From positions 1,093,501-1,157,500 of the forward strand of contig JANEZZ010002675.1 of NCBI GenBank assembly GCA_026122225.1: 64,000 bases of DNA, read 5' to 3'. The position numbers and the translations under genes were made by a program. Positions 1 to 11,792 of the stretch are shown piece after piece (position 1 is the first letter of the stretch; the number at the start of each line of letters is the position of its first letter). The notes below the pieces were generated by a model, which ran no database searches, was not told the origin of the DNA, and saw only the letters and a list, made by a program, of their open reading frames with translations. Source of the stretch: Heloderma charlesbogerti (taxonomy: Eukaryota > Chordata > Lepidosauria > Squamata > Helodermatidae).

Positions 1-213
1 TCAGAAAACTTCAATATAGTCTCCCCAAAAGAGTTCAAGATGTGCTTAGAGCCAAGGGAGGTCACACTAAATACTGACTTTTGCCTGTACATATTTCCTG
101 TATTTTCTGTTTGTATCTTAATACAGAGACCGAAAAATAATTATGGATGGTCATTAAAACTTTGCTAAAACAACAAAGCTGGTGGTGACCTAAGACTTTT
201 GCACAGTACTGTA
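1..213 (+). mobile_element. Tc1/mariner-like DNA transposon, 3' end cut by window edge
   Basis: The segment carries the end of a transposase reading frame (stop at 75-77), a short A/T-rich 3' region and a terminal inverted repeat near 187-213 ending in CAGTACTGTA. The terminal wording (GACTTTTGCACAGTACTG before a TA) is typical of vertebrate Tc1-like elements, which insert at TA dinucleotides; the TA at 212-213 would be the duplicated target. The 5' part lies outside the window, so intactness cannot be judged. No second copy was noticed in the window. Confidence 0.85.
3..77 (+). pseudogene. Tc1/mariner transposase, C-terminal end only
   Basis: Reading from position 3 gives 24 codons and then TGA. 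The last residues (KRVQDVLRAKGGHTKY) match the usual C-terminus of vertebrate Tc1-like transposases, which carry out cut-and-paste transposition with a DDE catalytic domain. The visible portion has no internal stop. The catalytic region is outside the window, so I mark it as partial and do not claim function. Confidence 0.8.
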
Positions 214-2160
214 CATCAAGCTTAGAAATGTGCAACAAAGCTGAGCTCCATGAAGAACAGAGGAGCTCTCAAAGGCAAAGCCTAATAATTCAAAAATTGC
301 AGGTGAACGGAAGGAATGTTTGTGTTCAGCACAGAAGGAGGCAAGATCCACTGGGTTTTGCAAATTCAAGCTGTAAACCACAAGTAGTGGTGGATAAAAT
401 TTAAATGTAAGTGATGCTGTCTATATCGTGCGCCCTCTGCATAAATCAAATCTGTGCATTCACTGCCTGACAAATGGAAGCGGACACCGTAAGGAAGAGG
501 GTGTGAAGCATGTAGGTTTAGGACAGCTAGTAGAAAGACATGATTATTTGTATTATTATAGCACTGAGAGGCAACAAGCAAGATCATGGGGCCATTGTGT
601 TAGACACGGCATATACTTATAGAAAAGGACAGCTTTGGTCCCTAGGAGCTTACAACTTACATCGAAAAGAAAGAAAGGGTTGAAATGGAAATAGGCGCAA
701 AGAAGAAAAGTGACTTGTTCACAATTTCAGCTTTCTCTTCTGTCAGGTTGTGGGAGTAATCGACAGGATTTGAAGAAAAGGAGGAGAGATGAGACAGAAG
801 AATTCCAGTGAGCTTGTATATTGTAAGACTGTTCACTATGTTTTAATTATTTGTGACTGGAAACTTGGCAGAAATGAATATTTTTTCCAAGCATCACAAA
901 GAGTGGATTCTGAAATGATTCAGAAAATTACTGAGTGATTCATATATCTGTGTTGAAGACCATAGACCTAAATGTCTTTTTCAGACTCTGTAATTGGTCA
1001 TATTGCATTACCAGTGAACTGCAACCTCCTCTCCGCTAGGGGAAAGTGTAACGAAGCCACAGTCAAGGCCATGCCTCATTGGGAAGTGCACACAGAGAAG
1101 CTTTGGCTAGAAGGTCATGGTTAGCTGTGGCCAAGCCAAAAATTGTAGTTGCAAACTCCCCCTATTTGAGTAAGCCCCCGCTCCATGGCCTTTCCCAATG
1201 GAAGGACAGTAGGAGCAGGCAAGGATGGGCTGTGCTGTTAGGAGGCGCCCTGACCACCTCTTACAAGTGGTACCCAACACACAGAGACGCATACCAGCCT
1301 TTTCTGGTGAGGAAGACTAGTGGGAGAATGGCTGTTTGGGCAGCACTGGTCAGAGGTGCTCCCCCCCCACACACCTTTTGGCTTTTCCCATCTGGAAAGA
1401 CCAGGAAGAGAGTGGCCACCTGGGTCAGCTCCATGGAAGTTTCTCAAGCACCTCTGAGAAGGGACTTCCCACCTTCCCTGCCCACCTTTCCTGCTCCAGA
1501 GCAGGAAAGTTGGTGTGTCCCAGTATGGCCCTGCATGACATGTCACTTGTCATGTCCACCAAAGGGTGTCACCACACTCGCTATGATGAATGGATTTGCT
1601 GAAGTCTGTCTATATCACAATTTGTGGTGTTCTGCCCATGTAGCAGTCATTACAAAAGATACAACTATCAAAAAATAGATGAAAATGGCAAGAGCTGTTC
1701 ATTACCCATGAAAACAAACACAAAGCTGTCCGTAATTTCAGCTTAGCCCTAGTCAAGATGTGAGCCTTCTTTCTCCATCACTGGTCCGGTGAATTAGTAA
1801 GCAAAATTGATTATAAATAAGTAGAAATGGTACTCATGAGAATCTTGACTTGTGCTTACTATTCTTTTTTACAATAAAAGTCCCATGTGCAGTTACAATT
1901 GGAGCTCTTCATTTTCCAAATACAAATTGGGAGTACGGGTATTATTTTGTACTTATCTGATGCATAAAAATAAAGAAGATGAAATTTGATTCCGTCAAGG
2001 GGAGATGTGGTCTAATATTTGGGGTAGTAAATGTAAAAAAAAAGTACCCCAGGCTGGCCATTGTCTTGATCATCACTGGCAATATTTAACATATGGTGTG
2101 AAGTAAACATATTCTTCCAATTCAGCTCAGCGCTACACTTTGTTATATCAAGGGCATCTC
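214..2160. other. Unique sequence without a recognisable gene
   Basis: No repeat or exon is recognised. A 199-codon open frame at 1079-1678 (+) lies in a GC-richer patch, but it shows no domain, no low-complexity logic and no splice context that I can identify, and overlapping frames on both strands are also open there. I treat it as a chance frame. Confidence 0.5.
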
Positions 2161-2179
2161 TACACCAGCCTAAAATCCG

Positions 2180-2217
2180 GCATTTAAAACGGGGCTTTCG
2201 GCTTCCGTTTTAAATGC
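2180..2217. repeat. Perfect 13-bp inverted repeat (hairpin)
   Basis: Arms GCATTTAAAACGG (2180-2192) and CCGTTTTAAATGC (2205-2217) are perfectly complementary around a 12-base loop. It could be the core of a small palindromic transposon remnant or a structured element. Flanking bases do not extend the pairing clearly. Confidence 0.75.
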
Positions 2218-2339
2218 AGGATCACAATGACTCCCTTTTTTACCCACTTCCTTTCCCCCCTCCCCTTTCCTCCTCCTTCTCCCCATATCTGAGCCTTCCA
2301 TCATCTTTCACTGATCTCGCTCCTCTTCTTGCCGTTTTT

Positions 2340-2600
2340 TCTCTTTTCACAGAGGGAACTCAAGCGGAACACAATGGGGTAATTTGATAGCTCATTATCT
2401 GCAATGTATTTAAAAATGGAACAAAGGGCATTTAGTGCAGGAGATGCCTTGGAAGATCACGGCGTCATGTAAAGAGCCCGGAAACTTCCGTTCTTCTTTT
2501 TTACCATGCAGTTACTAATTTCATGACATTCACATTATGTTTTGGTTCTGACATTTCTGTCTGGGATAGAATTCTTCCAATTGTTCAAATATTATGCAGT
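2340..2600. other. Candidate conserved non-coding segment
   Basis: This repeat-free, moderately AT-rich stretch has dense homeodomain-like ATTA/TAAT words, and its texture resembles vertebrate conserved non-coding DNA. This is only an impression from composition; conservation cannot be tested here. Confidence 0.2.
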
Positions 2601-2802
2601 GATAACCCCATTATATGTGCATCCATGCATGTGCCCACCTTTATTGGTGAATGCTGACAGATAGGACAAGGCAGATTATATGTTCGGGGGTTCCAAAATA
2701 CAGTTCAGAATACAGCTCCCACCTTTCTAAAATCTGACATCATTCACAATGATCTTTAATATAAACTTCATGAAACTCATGTCAGTTACAACAAATACCT
2801 TA

Positions 2803-2923
2803 GGCCTAGGGTGGGGGACCCCAGCCCCAGCCAGCATGGCCAATGGTCAGGGATGATGAGAGCTGTAGTCCAACAATATCTGGAGGGTCCAACCATGTCT
2901 TGTGCAATGGAAGCTTTTTAAAA
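2803..2923. mobile_element. Short hAT-type non-autonomous element (degenerate copy)
   Basis: The core (GCCAGCATGGCCAATGGTCA and a 'TGTAGTCCAACAATATCTGGAGGG' type right half) matches the copies at 25873-26008 and 27554-27684. The terminal GGGGTGGG-like motif is degraded and I could not read a clear 8-bp TSD. Confidence 0.6.
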
Positions 2924-3594
2924 AGTCTAACTGGAACACAGGAAGGTATTTGGTAGTGGGGGCCACAGCCGGAAGGGTTAAACCTTCCCTTCCTACACAC
3001 TGTAGCACCCCCATCACCCCTCTGTGCAGTAATTACAATTTTTAAAAAGCTTCAGTTGTGCAAGGCATAGGATGTGAACACTTTCCAGTTGGACCAAAAT
3101 CCAAGCTTGTACCGTCTTAGGGTGTTCAGATCTGCAACAATTCAGCCAGTCAGGCTTTCAGCAAAATGCTATGACGAACAATGATTCCTGCCAAAATGTC
3201 TTTGTTTTGTGATGGGACTAAAGGAGATGGGAACTAAGAATCCAGCTCTTGAAATAAAAGCAGCTGTAAATGTCTGTCAATAAAATTACTTCCCCAACAG
3301 CTGCATTATTCATTTCTGGCCTGCTGCTGTTTCTTAATTTTCCAAAAAGAAATGCATATGTTTGGCCTCTAATTCAGAAAGCATATTCCTTGAACATGAT
3401 GAGATATTACACAGCAAAACCTTTTATACCATCTATATGCCTGTCTGCCTGCCTATCTGATAATGCAAGCACATGGGAAAAGCCAATCAATAAATTCACC
3501 TTTGAACATGTTTAATTTTGCTATTTTGTCAGCGTGCATTGACATAGGTTGCCTTAGATGCATAACATTTTAGTTTCAGTGTGCTTTATTTCAT

Positions 3595-3645
3595 ACAATC
3601 ATAGAACAGTAGGGTTGGAAGGGCCCTATAAGACCATCCGACTCT
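3595..3645 (-). mobile_element. CR1 LINE 3'-end fragment
   Basis: The stretch matches, in reverse, the CR1 3' UTR seen at 34015-34090 (GGTTGGAAGGGCCCTATAAGACCAT). It is a severely 5'-truncated insertion of about 50 bp, which is common for CR1. Confidence 0.75.
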
Positions 3646-3715
3646 TTTTTTTAATTCCAGCAACCCTGGGTGTCTCTTAAAATAAAGGGTGTTTGGAAAC
3701 CAGTATCATTTTTAT

Positions 3716-6700
3716 CCCCCTTCATGGATCACTGCCTTGTTGTGGTGAAGGGGCTTGTGTAACTCAGTGAAGCCATAAGCTATGCCATGCAGGGCCACCC
3801 AAGACGGACAGGTCATGGTGGAGAGTTCTGACAAAATGTGGTCCACTGGAGAAGGAAATGGCAACCCACTCCAGTATTCTTGCCAAGAAAACCCCATGGA
3901 ATGTATCACAAGGCTAAAAGAGATGACGCCGGAAGATGAGCCCCTCAGGTCGGAAGGTGTCCAATATACTACTGGGGAAGAGTAGAGAGAATTTCCAGGT
4001 AGCACCAGAAAGAATGAAGTGGCTGGGCCAAAGCCAAAAGGATACTCAGCTGTGGATGTGTCTGGTGGTGAAAAGAAAGTCCGATGCTGTAAAGAACAAT
4101 ATTGTTTAGGAACCTGGAATGTCAGATCAATGAATCAAGGTAAGCTGGAGGTGGTCAAACATGAGATGGCAAAATTGAACATCGACATCTTGGGAATCAG
4201 CGAACTAAAATGGACAAGCATGGGCAAATTTAATTCAGGTGACCATTATATCTCCTACTGTGGGCAAGAATCCCTGAGAAGAAATGGAGTAGCACTCATA
4301 GTTAACAAAAGGGTGGGAAAAGCAGTACTGGGGTACAATCTCAAAAACGATAGAATGATCTCAGTACGAATCCAAGGCAAACCATTCAACATCACAGTAA
4401 TTCAAGTCTATGCCCCAACCACTGAGGCTGAAGAAGCTGAGGTTGATCGGTTCTATGAAGACCTACAACACCTTCTAGAACTAACACCAAAAAAAGATGT
4501 CCTCTTCATCATAGAGGATTGGAATGCTAAAGTAAGAAGTCAAGAAATCACCGGGATAACAGGCAGGCATGGCCTTGGTGTACAAAATGAAGCAGGGCAA
4601 AGGCTAATAGAGTTTTGCCAAGAGAACATGCTGGTCATAGCAAACACTCTTTTCCAACAGCACAGGAGGCGACTCTACACATGGACATCACCAGATGGTC
4701 AATATTGAAATCAGATTGATTATGTCCTTTGCAGCCAAAGATGGAGAAGCTCTATACAGTTAGTAAAAACAAGACCTGGAGCTGACTGGCTCAGATCATG
4801 AGCTGCTTCTTGCAAAATTTCGGCTTAAATTGAAGAACGTAGGAAAACCACTAAACCATTCAGGTGTGACCTAAATCATATCCCTTATGAATATACAGTG
4901 GAGGTGAGGAATAGATTTAAGGGATTAGACCTGATAGACAGAGTGCCTGAGGAACTATGGACGGAGGTCCGTAACATTGTTCAGGAGGCAGCAACGAAAT
5001 CCATCCCAAAGAAAAAGAACTGCAAGAAAGCAAAGTGGCTGTCTGATGAGGCTTTACACGTAGCTGAGGAAAGAAGGGAAGCAAAAAGCAAGGGAGAAAG
5101 GGGAAGATATACCCAACTGAATGCAGATTTCCAGAGAATAGCAAGGAGAGACAAGAAGGCCTTCTTAAATGAACAGTGCAAAGAAATCGAGGAAAACAAC
5201 AGAATGGGAAAGATTAGAGATCTTTTCAAGAAAATCGGAGATCTCAAGGGAACGTTTTGTGCAAAGACGGGCATGATAAAGGACAAAGAAGGCAGCGACC
5301 TAACAGAAGCAGATGAGATTAAGAAGAGGTGGAAAGAATACACAGAAAAACTATACAGGAAAGATCTTCATGTCCCTGATAGCCATGATAGTGCGGTCAC
5401 TGACCTTGAGCCAGACATCCTAGAGAGCGAAGTGAAGTGGGCCTTAGGAAGCATTACTAACAACAAAGCTGGTGGAGATGATAGTATTCCAGCTGAGCTA
5501 TTTATGATCCTAAAAGATGATGCTGTTAAAGTGCTGCACTCAATATGCCAACAAATTTGGAACACTCAACAGTGGCCAAAAACTGGAAAATGTCAGTTTA
5601 CATTCCAATTCCAAAGAAGGGCAATGCCAAAGCATGTTCGAACTACCGTACAATTGCGCTCATTTCACATGCCAGCAAGGTTATGCTCAAAATCCTACAA
5701 GCTAGGCTTCAGCAGTATGTGAACCGAGAACTACTGGAAGTACAAGCTGGTTTTCGAAGAGGCAGAGGAACTAGAGATCAAATCGCCAACATTCGCTTTA
5801 TCATGGAGAAAGCAAGAGAATTCCAGAAAAACGTCTATTTCTGCTTCATTGACAACGCTAAAGCCTTTGATTGTGTGGATCACAACAATCAAACACCGGG
5901 TTGGATGAATCACAGGTCGGAATTAAGATTGCCGGGAGAATTATCAACAACCTCAGATACGCGGATGATACCACCCTAATGGCAGAAAGTGAAGAGGATC
6001 TCAAGAGCCTCTTGTTGAGGGTGAAAGTGGAGAGTGCAAAAGCTGGTTTGAAACTCAACGTTAAAAAAACGAAGATCATGGCATCTGGCCCCATCACTTC
6101 CTGGCATATAGAAGCGGAAGAAATGGAAGCAGTGACAGATTTTATTTTCTTGGGCTCCAAGATCACCGCAGATGGTGACTGTAGCCATGAAATTAAAAGA
6201 CGCTTGCTCCTTGGGAGGAAGGAAAGCTATGGCACACCTAGACAGCGTAGTAAGAAGCAGAGACATCACCTTGCCGACAAAGGTTCGTATAATCAAAGCC
6301 ATGGTTTTCCCCGTAGCAACGTATGGCTGTGAGAGCTGGACTATAAGGAAGGTTGAGCACCGAAGAATGGATGCTTTCGAACTGTGGTGCTGGAGAAGAC
6401 TCTTACGAGTCCCCTGGACTGCAAGGAGGTCAAATCAGTCCATCCTAAAGGAAATCAACCCTGACTGCTCATTGGAAGGGCAGATACTGAACCTGAAGCT
6501 CAAATATTTTGGCCACCTAATGCGAAGAGAAAAGTAACTGGAAAAGACCCTGATGCTGGGAAAGACTGAAGGCAAAAGGAGAAGGGGATGGCAGAGGATG
6601 AGATGGCTAGATAGCATCACTGATGCAATGAATATGGACTTGAGCACACTCTGGGAGAGAGCGCAGGATAGGAAGGCCTACCGTGCTATGGTCCATGGGG

Positions 6701-6735
6701 TCACGAAGAGTCGGACATGACTGAACGACTGACCA
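3716..6735 (+). mobile_element. RTE-BovB LINE, full-length ends, disrupted
   Basis: Both ends are present and the element is flanked by an exact 11-bp TSD, ATCATTTTTAT, at 3705-3715 and 6736-6746. The 5' end (TTCATGGATCACTGCC) is the same as in the copies ending at 16342 and 31448. The usual CAA-repeat tail has decayed to GACCAA. Relative to the intact copy it has lost about 200 bp inside the reverse transcriptase (junction near 5885-5897) and carries several small indels. It is an older, inactive copy, but the ends and TSD show it inserted full length. Confidence 0.93.
3788..6719 (+). pseudogene. BovB endonuclease/reverse transcriptase ORF, broken
   Basis: The decayed ORF follows the order of the intact copy: N-terminal region, apurinic-type endonuclease (frame 4019-4708, with the LGTWNVRSMNQG, QVYAPTTEAE and DWNAK motifs), linker (4898-5600), reverse transcriptase and C-terminal domain (to about 6537). 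The catalytic GDWN is altered to EDWN. There is a nonsense change at about 4706 (CGA to TGA), a 2-base loss near 4788, a 1-base loss near 5578, an internal deletion of roughly 200 bp that removes the segment between the FID and YADD regions, and a 4-base gain near 6220. No functional product is expected. Confidence 0.9.
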
Positions 6736-6929
6736 ATCATTTTTATTAAGAAAGTTTTTTCTTTAGAGGTGTACATGGTTCCCCCCCCCATTTAGCTATT
6801 CATTTATTAAAATTGTCTTTGTTTCCATTATTATTTCATTAGTTTTCATTATTCCCATTGATTTTCATTTCATATTATTTTCAATGAGAGACCCAGATGC
6901 TCTTCTACTGCTGGTAACTTTTATGTTTT

Positions 6930-7502
6930 TTACCCAATTGGCATGATATTTTCAATCACACACAATCCTATGTTTCCGGGGTGGGCATTTCCAGGGCTGT
7001 AGGATATAGCAGAATTCCCTCTCTGCCTATAATAAAGGAGGTCCGCAGGTGGAGGAGGTTTGCCTTTGGAAGCTTCCTCCATGCCGCGGAACATCTGCTG
7101 CCATTGCTCCTCTGCTGTCAGAACTCCAGTGATGGGTGAAAGCGAAAAGGAGGCGTTCCTTGGGTATCCTGAGGGCAGCTCAAGGGAAGCTTTGGATTGA
7201 CAGGATCCAAAGCCCTCCAGTTCCCCCAATGTGCTGCTGAAACAGAGGGGAGCTGGACATTGTCCTTCTACACGGCCATGAAAACAGTTTGCAGCAGCTG
7301 CAAGTGTTCTAAAAATCCATTCAATTCTTTCCCCCATTTTGCCAAAGACACTATTTAGGAAGGGGGCCAGTTTCCCTTTTCCATGTTTTGAACCACAAGT
7401 GATTATTCCCCTGGAGCACCTGGTGTGCAGTGGCCTTCTTGGCTTGCCATACCAGGAAGTGCCTGACTCCGTTAGCTGACAGACAATGCTTTCAAACTTC
7501 AA
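6930..7502 (-). other. Unidentified 190-codon open frame
   Basis: An uninterrupted frame of 573 bp on the minus strand. I see no recognisable domain, signal peptide or membrane segment, and the composition is ordinary (Gly/Ser/Pro-rich stretches). Its neighbours are a BovB copy and unclassified non-coding DNA. It may be chance or a fragment of an unlisted repeat; I do not assign a function. Confidence 0.15.
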
Positions 7503-8180
7503 ATTAGTTCAAATGTGCCAGCTACCAGTTGCTTGCGGAGTTTTTCTCCCTAAGCCTCCTGTTGAATATAGTTGATTGTGCACCTTCTGTGTGACCTCTT
7601 TTTGTGATAACTAATATATCTCTGCTTATTGTGAGATACAAAAAAAGCAAATACTACAAATATTTTTAGAACAGAGCTAGAATTAAGGGGCGTGTGTCCT
7701 TACCTTTTATGACAGCCCATAACTAAGGGTTCTTTCTCCCACAATTTGAGTGCTGTCTTAAAATACAGTGTTTTTCTGCAATGCAGTTTTAATATATCTA
7801 AGATAGGCCTTTGACCCTTGTTGTGACTCTAGGCCCCCAATGAAGCCTCTTACTGCTTCTCAAACAGTACTCCAGTGTTTTATCCTAGTGCTGAGAGAAG
7901 AGCTATTGAAAAACCAGGTCTGCAATACAAAACGGGGAGGCAGTTCCACAAATTGTCTATCAGCATGGAATCCAACAAGCGCTGTCTGGGTTGGACAATG
8001 GTAGGGAGCAGGCACATTTTTTGTCTGTAGAGTTGCCACCTTTTTGTGTGGAAGGGCTCCTATCCCTTTAACAATTGTATTATTAGAAAAAAAACAATTA
8101 AACTAAAGCTTTCCCCACCTATGCATTAATGCTTTAAAAATTATTTAAATAGGGATTTCATGCAAAATAACCATGAAGCA
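7503..8180. other. Unclassified non-coding sequence
   Basis: No gene, repeat or RNA signal that I can support. The stretch is moderately AT-rich. Confidence 0.5.
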
Positions 8181-8186
8181 GAGGAT

Positions 8187-8357
8187 AGGAACATAGGAAG
8201 ATGCCTTATACTGAGTCAGAACATTGCACCATCTAGCCCAGTATTTTCAACACTGACTAGCAGCGGCTCTACAGGGTTTCAGGCAGGATTTTTTCCTGTC
8301 TTGTCTGGAAATACTGAGGATCAAACCTGGGACCTTCACAAAGCATGGTCTCTACCA
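8187..8357 (-). mobile_element. tRNA-derived SINE with LINE-like tail
   Basis: Read on the minus strand it runs from a tRNA-like promoter remnant (TGGTAGAGACCATGCTTTGT, then GGTCCCAGGTTTGATCC, a box B-like segment) through a unique body to a tail with CTGACTCAGTATAAGGCATCTTCCTATGTTCCT. That tail resembles the CR1/L3-type ending seen at about 10930-10980. The 5' edge of the tRNA head is lost. RNA polymerase III transcription with LINE-assisted retroposition is the known mode for such elements. Confidence 0.75.
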
Positions 8358-8360
8358 GGG

Positions 8361-9140
8361 GCAGTTGGCCTTTTTGGGGGGTGGGGGGGCACCGACCACT
8401 CAACCCCCATGGCCCCTACTGTGCCCCAACCCGCCTCAAGTACAAACAAACCCCAATCTACTTGACTGACTCCCAGCAGGAAAGCACAAATGAGATCGAT
8501 TGAGCAGTGGAGAGAGACAAAAAATGATTTTAAAAATGATTTTTTTAAATCAAGAAATCATAGAGGAGAGACAGAGGTGGAAAAAGAAGGGGAGGGAGGT
8601 GTGCATGTTTGAATAAATTTCTTCAAAGTAAAGTTTCTTCCCCAAGGAGCCAGAGGCCGGTGGTGAACTGTATATAATCTCCCCGCCCCCCCTGTTCGTA
8701 TTCGGGCGGGGGCAGGAGGGGGGTGGTTGCTATTATTGCCTGCATGTCTTGTTTTAAAAAGTAATTATTCCTCGAAGCCCATTTCTGGAGCTTGGGTTGG
8801 CTGGGAGCATTTAAAAAATTAACCAATTTCCTTAGGCAGCGGTGGGGTGGGGGGTTAAGAAATACCATAGGGGTGGTGGCCTTTGATTTATTTCAACAAA
8901 ATGGAGGATCATACATTTTCCCCCTCCTTCTTCCCAGCATAACCTGGGGCAGCAGGAACCTCCTGTAACCAAACCTCTGAGCACAGCCCACCTTGCGTAC
9001 TGGCAGACTTCCCCACACTTCTTTGCTTGCTTTGTGGGTGGGTGGGGGGAGGCCATGTGGCTTTCTTAGTATTTATTTAAATATGGATTTTTAAAATTAA
9101 AAACATGATTTCTCTCTTTGATTATTCCTGCTGTTTGACT
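8361..9140. other. Unclassified sequence with poly-G and GATTT-rich tracts
   Basis: It contains G-rich runs (8377-8390, 9035-9050) and repeated ATGATTTTTAAA-like words (8520-8560, 9085-9115). The latter resemble subterminal sequence of the hAT remnant at 16.8-19.4 kb, so this could be a worn hAT end, but I could not find a terminus. Confidence 0.3.
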
Positions 9141-9143
9141 TAC

Positions 9144-9228
9144 AGTGCAATCCTATGCATGTCAACTCAGACATATGTTCCATGCAATGGGTCTTGCTCT
9201 TAGGTAAGTGGGTGTAGGATTGCAGCCT
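9144..9228. mobile_element. Short (~85 bp) TIR element of the GCAATCCTA family
   Basis: The ends are inverted (GTGCAATCCTATGCATG and GTGTAGGATTGCAGCC) and the interior is semi-palindromic around AGTAAGTCCCATTGA-like words. Similar copies sit at 24129, 24578, 40690, 41197 and 59954. The terminal GCAATCCTA motif is shared with the larger elements at 18202, 22210, 23430, 23527, 54515 and 57273. Confidence 0.6.
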
Positions 9229-9544
9229 GATTTTTTAAAAAACATTTACTTGCTTGAAGGTGTGGGTGGGTTTTGTTGTCATCCTCTTGCTATTTTTTCT
9301 AAGATTGATTTTTACATGATTTTTCTCTGGCTGATAATTACTGTTGCTTTACGTACTTTTTAAAAACAGGTTTTAAACAATTGCTGGTGGTGGTAAATTA
9401 AGTTCATTTCCATACATCTGTGTCCGTGATCCAATATAGGGGGACTGGGTTGGGGTAACTACCCCGGGCTGCTTCAAGTTGCTTAGAACTTGCTAGTGAT
9501 GTTTGCTCCTGAGTAATCCAGCCCTTTGTACTTGAGAGACCCAT

Positions 9545-10985
9545 ATGTTTGTTTTGTTTTTTACTGACACCAAATTATTTAGGGTGGCTGAAACAAAAAG
9601 GGATTGTGAAGAGCTCCAAAAGGATCTCTCCAATCTGGGAGAATGGGCATCTAAATGGCAAATGCAGTTCAATGTAAGCAAGTGTAAAGTGATCCACTTT
9701 GGGGCAAAAATGCCAATTCAAGTATAGTCTGATGGGATCTGAGCTAGCAGTGACTGACCAAGAAAGAGATCTTGGGGTTGTGGTGGACAGCTCAATGAAG
9801 ATGTCAACCCAGTGTGTGGCTGCTGTAAAAAAGGCAAACTCCATGTTAGGCATAATTAGAAAAGGTATTGAGAATAAAACTGCCAACGTCATACTGCCCC
9901 TATACAAAACTATGGTGCAGCCACACTTGGAATACTGTGTCCAGTTCTGGTCACCTGTGTCGCCCCTGCAGTGGGCGTTGAACTCTTAGGTTAGAGGTGC
10001 CAAGATAGTGATAAATCAGACTCAAAGGTTTGCTTACAAGGAGACTTTATTGGGTAACTTACAGCACACAGGCGGACCCAATAGTTGGATCAGACAGCTT
10101 CTCTGAACCACGACCCATTGGGTCAAATGAGTTTTATACAATACATGTTAGCCATGAGGCAGCACAACACTAGCAAGCACCCCTCGCATTCATTCTCAGC
10201 ACAGGCTAGAAATGTTTGGTTCTCAGACACAGCCACCTGTAAACAGACTTTGCTTCCCAGGCACATCAGAGATAAAGACTCTCCTCATTAGCAAGGAATG
10301 CACCAAGAAGGCTGTTATCGGGCTTTTGACTCATCTGCACGTGCTCAGAGGCTTACTAGCATGGGAATTGCACCAATAATGAACTTAAGCAAGCATTATG
10401 GATCTCTAGGCCCCTCTAACACTATAAATGACTTGGCTATGCTCCTGGGGCCAGTACATTACCACACCTAAAAATGGATATTGTAGAGCTGGAAAAGGTG
10501 CAGAAAAGGGCAACTGAAATGATTTAGGGGCTGGAACAAAATTATGCATGGTTGGAGAATGTGAATAGGGAGACATTTTTCTCCCTTTCTCAAAATACTA
10601 GAACCCGGAGTCATCCTATGAAGCTGATTGGTGGGAGATTCAGGACAGATACTTCTTCACACAGCACATAGTTAAACTATGGAATTCGCTACCACAAGAA
10701 GTAGTGATGGCCACCAGTTTGGATGGCTTTAAAGGGGGGTTAGACAAATTCTTGGAGAAAAAGGCTATCAGTGGCTACTAGTTTATATGCTACCTCCAGT
10801 ACCAGGGGCAGTGAGCCTAAGTACACGAGTTGCTGGGGAGCATGGGTGGGAGAGCGCTGTTGCACTCATGCCTTGCTTGTGGGTCCCTGGTCGACAGCCG
10901 GTTGGCCACTGTGTGAACAGAATGCTGGACTAGATGGACCCTTGGTCTGATCCAGCACAGCTCTTCTTATGTTCTTATGTGCTCC
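9545..10985 (+). mobile_element. CR1/L3-like LINE, 5'-truncated, split by a solo LTR
   Basis: The left part encodes the C-terminal part of a CR1-group reverse transcriptase (DTKLFRVAETKRDCEELQKD, then DLGVVVDSSMKMS, then PHLEYCVQFWSP). The reading continues after the 503-bp LTR insertion with HLKMDIVELEKVQKRATEM. The 3' end has the common reptile wording GGACTAGATGGACCCTTGGT and finishes in repeats of ATGTTCTT (about 10970). Several stops and frameshifts show it is old. The clade name is from general resemblance; L2 or L3 would be the alternatives. Confidence 0.8.
9956..10458 (-). mobile_element. Solo LTR inside the CR1/L3-like LINE
   Basis: A 503-bp insertion begins with TGT and ends with ACA, as LTRs do, and is flanked by 5-bp repeats (TCACC at 9951-9955, TTACC at 10459-10463, one mismatch). 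Removing it together with one repeat restores the LINE frame exactly (TGG TCA CCA CAC CTA). On the minus strand it contains TATAAAA near 10134-10140 and AATAAA near 10045-10050, which is the expected U3 promoter and polyadenylation order. No internal gag/pol is present, so recombination between two LTRs is inferred. A retrovirus-like or Ty3/Gypsy origin cannot be separated here. Confidence 0.85.
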
Positions 10986-11261
10986 TTACTGTTGGAGTTT
11001 TGGAGAGGGGTGACTATGGGGATATTCACATAAAGAGAAGTGTGTTTGGATGCTCAGAATTTTCTGGCTGTGCTTAATCCTGAGTAATCCAGCCTTTTTG
11101 GCTTCTGAGAAGGCATTTATAAGACAGATCTATTTTTCATACTGTGTGTACTGCTTTCTGCTGTTACTTTAGTGGGTGCCTGAGATGTATGCTTGGATGC
11201 TCGGAACCTGCTATGCTTACCAACATTTTAGATGCTTCTATGCACTCTGGGGTGGTTGTTT

Positions 11262-11302
11262 ATTATCATCATCATCATCATCGTTGTCATCGTCATCATC
11301 TC
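11262..11302 (+). repeat. (ATC)n microsatellite, imperfect
   Basis: A run of TCATCATCATCATCATCGTTGTCATCGTCATCATC.. with two interruptions. Confidence 0.9.
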
Positions 11303-11792
11303 TTTTGCGGTTAGTTGCTCCTGGGTTCTAAAGAGAGCTTTTCTGTGTGGCTCTGAGGATATCATAATCATCTTGTGTGGCTGTGTAAATTCTCCCACAC
11401 TGTTTTATACACATGATGTTAAAGGCACTTGATTTTCTGTGCAATGGGATTCGTTGCTGGAACAATAGAATGTGGGTCCAAATAAGTTTTTGTGTGTGCC
11501 TGTGTGACTCCCCCACCTCACCCCTCTTTGCACTCATAACCTTAACGCGGTAGGAATGCTCGTGTAAAGGGTGGATTTTGGATGCTGTGATTTTGGCTTG
11601 CTGCTATTGGAACAGGATAATGTGGGCTCAAAGGAATGCTTTTTGCTGAAGTTCTTTGGGTCAGAGACACCACTCAGTCCTTTGACACTTTTAGTCCCTT
11701 GGCTCTGCCTCTCATGACACTTCGGTCCTGCCTCTGCCACAGCGGCCACCAGCCACCACTGCACTCTACCATCAACTTAGGGGGGAACTTCT

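Noticed and set aside
1079..1678. 199-codon protein gene
   Set aside because: Both strands have overlapping open frames here, with no domain, no conserved motif and no splice signals in a sensible arrangement.
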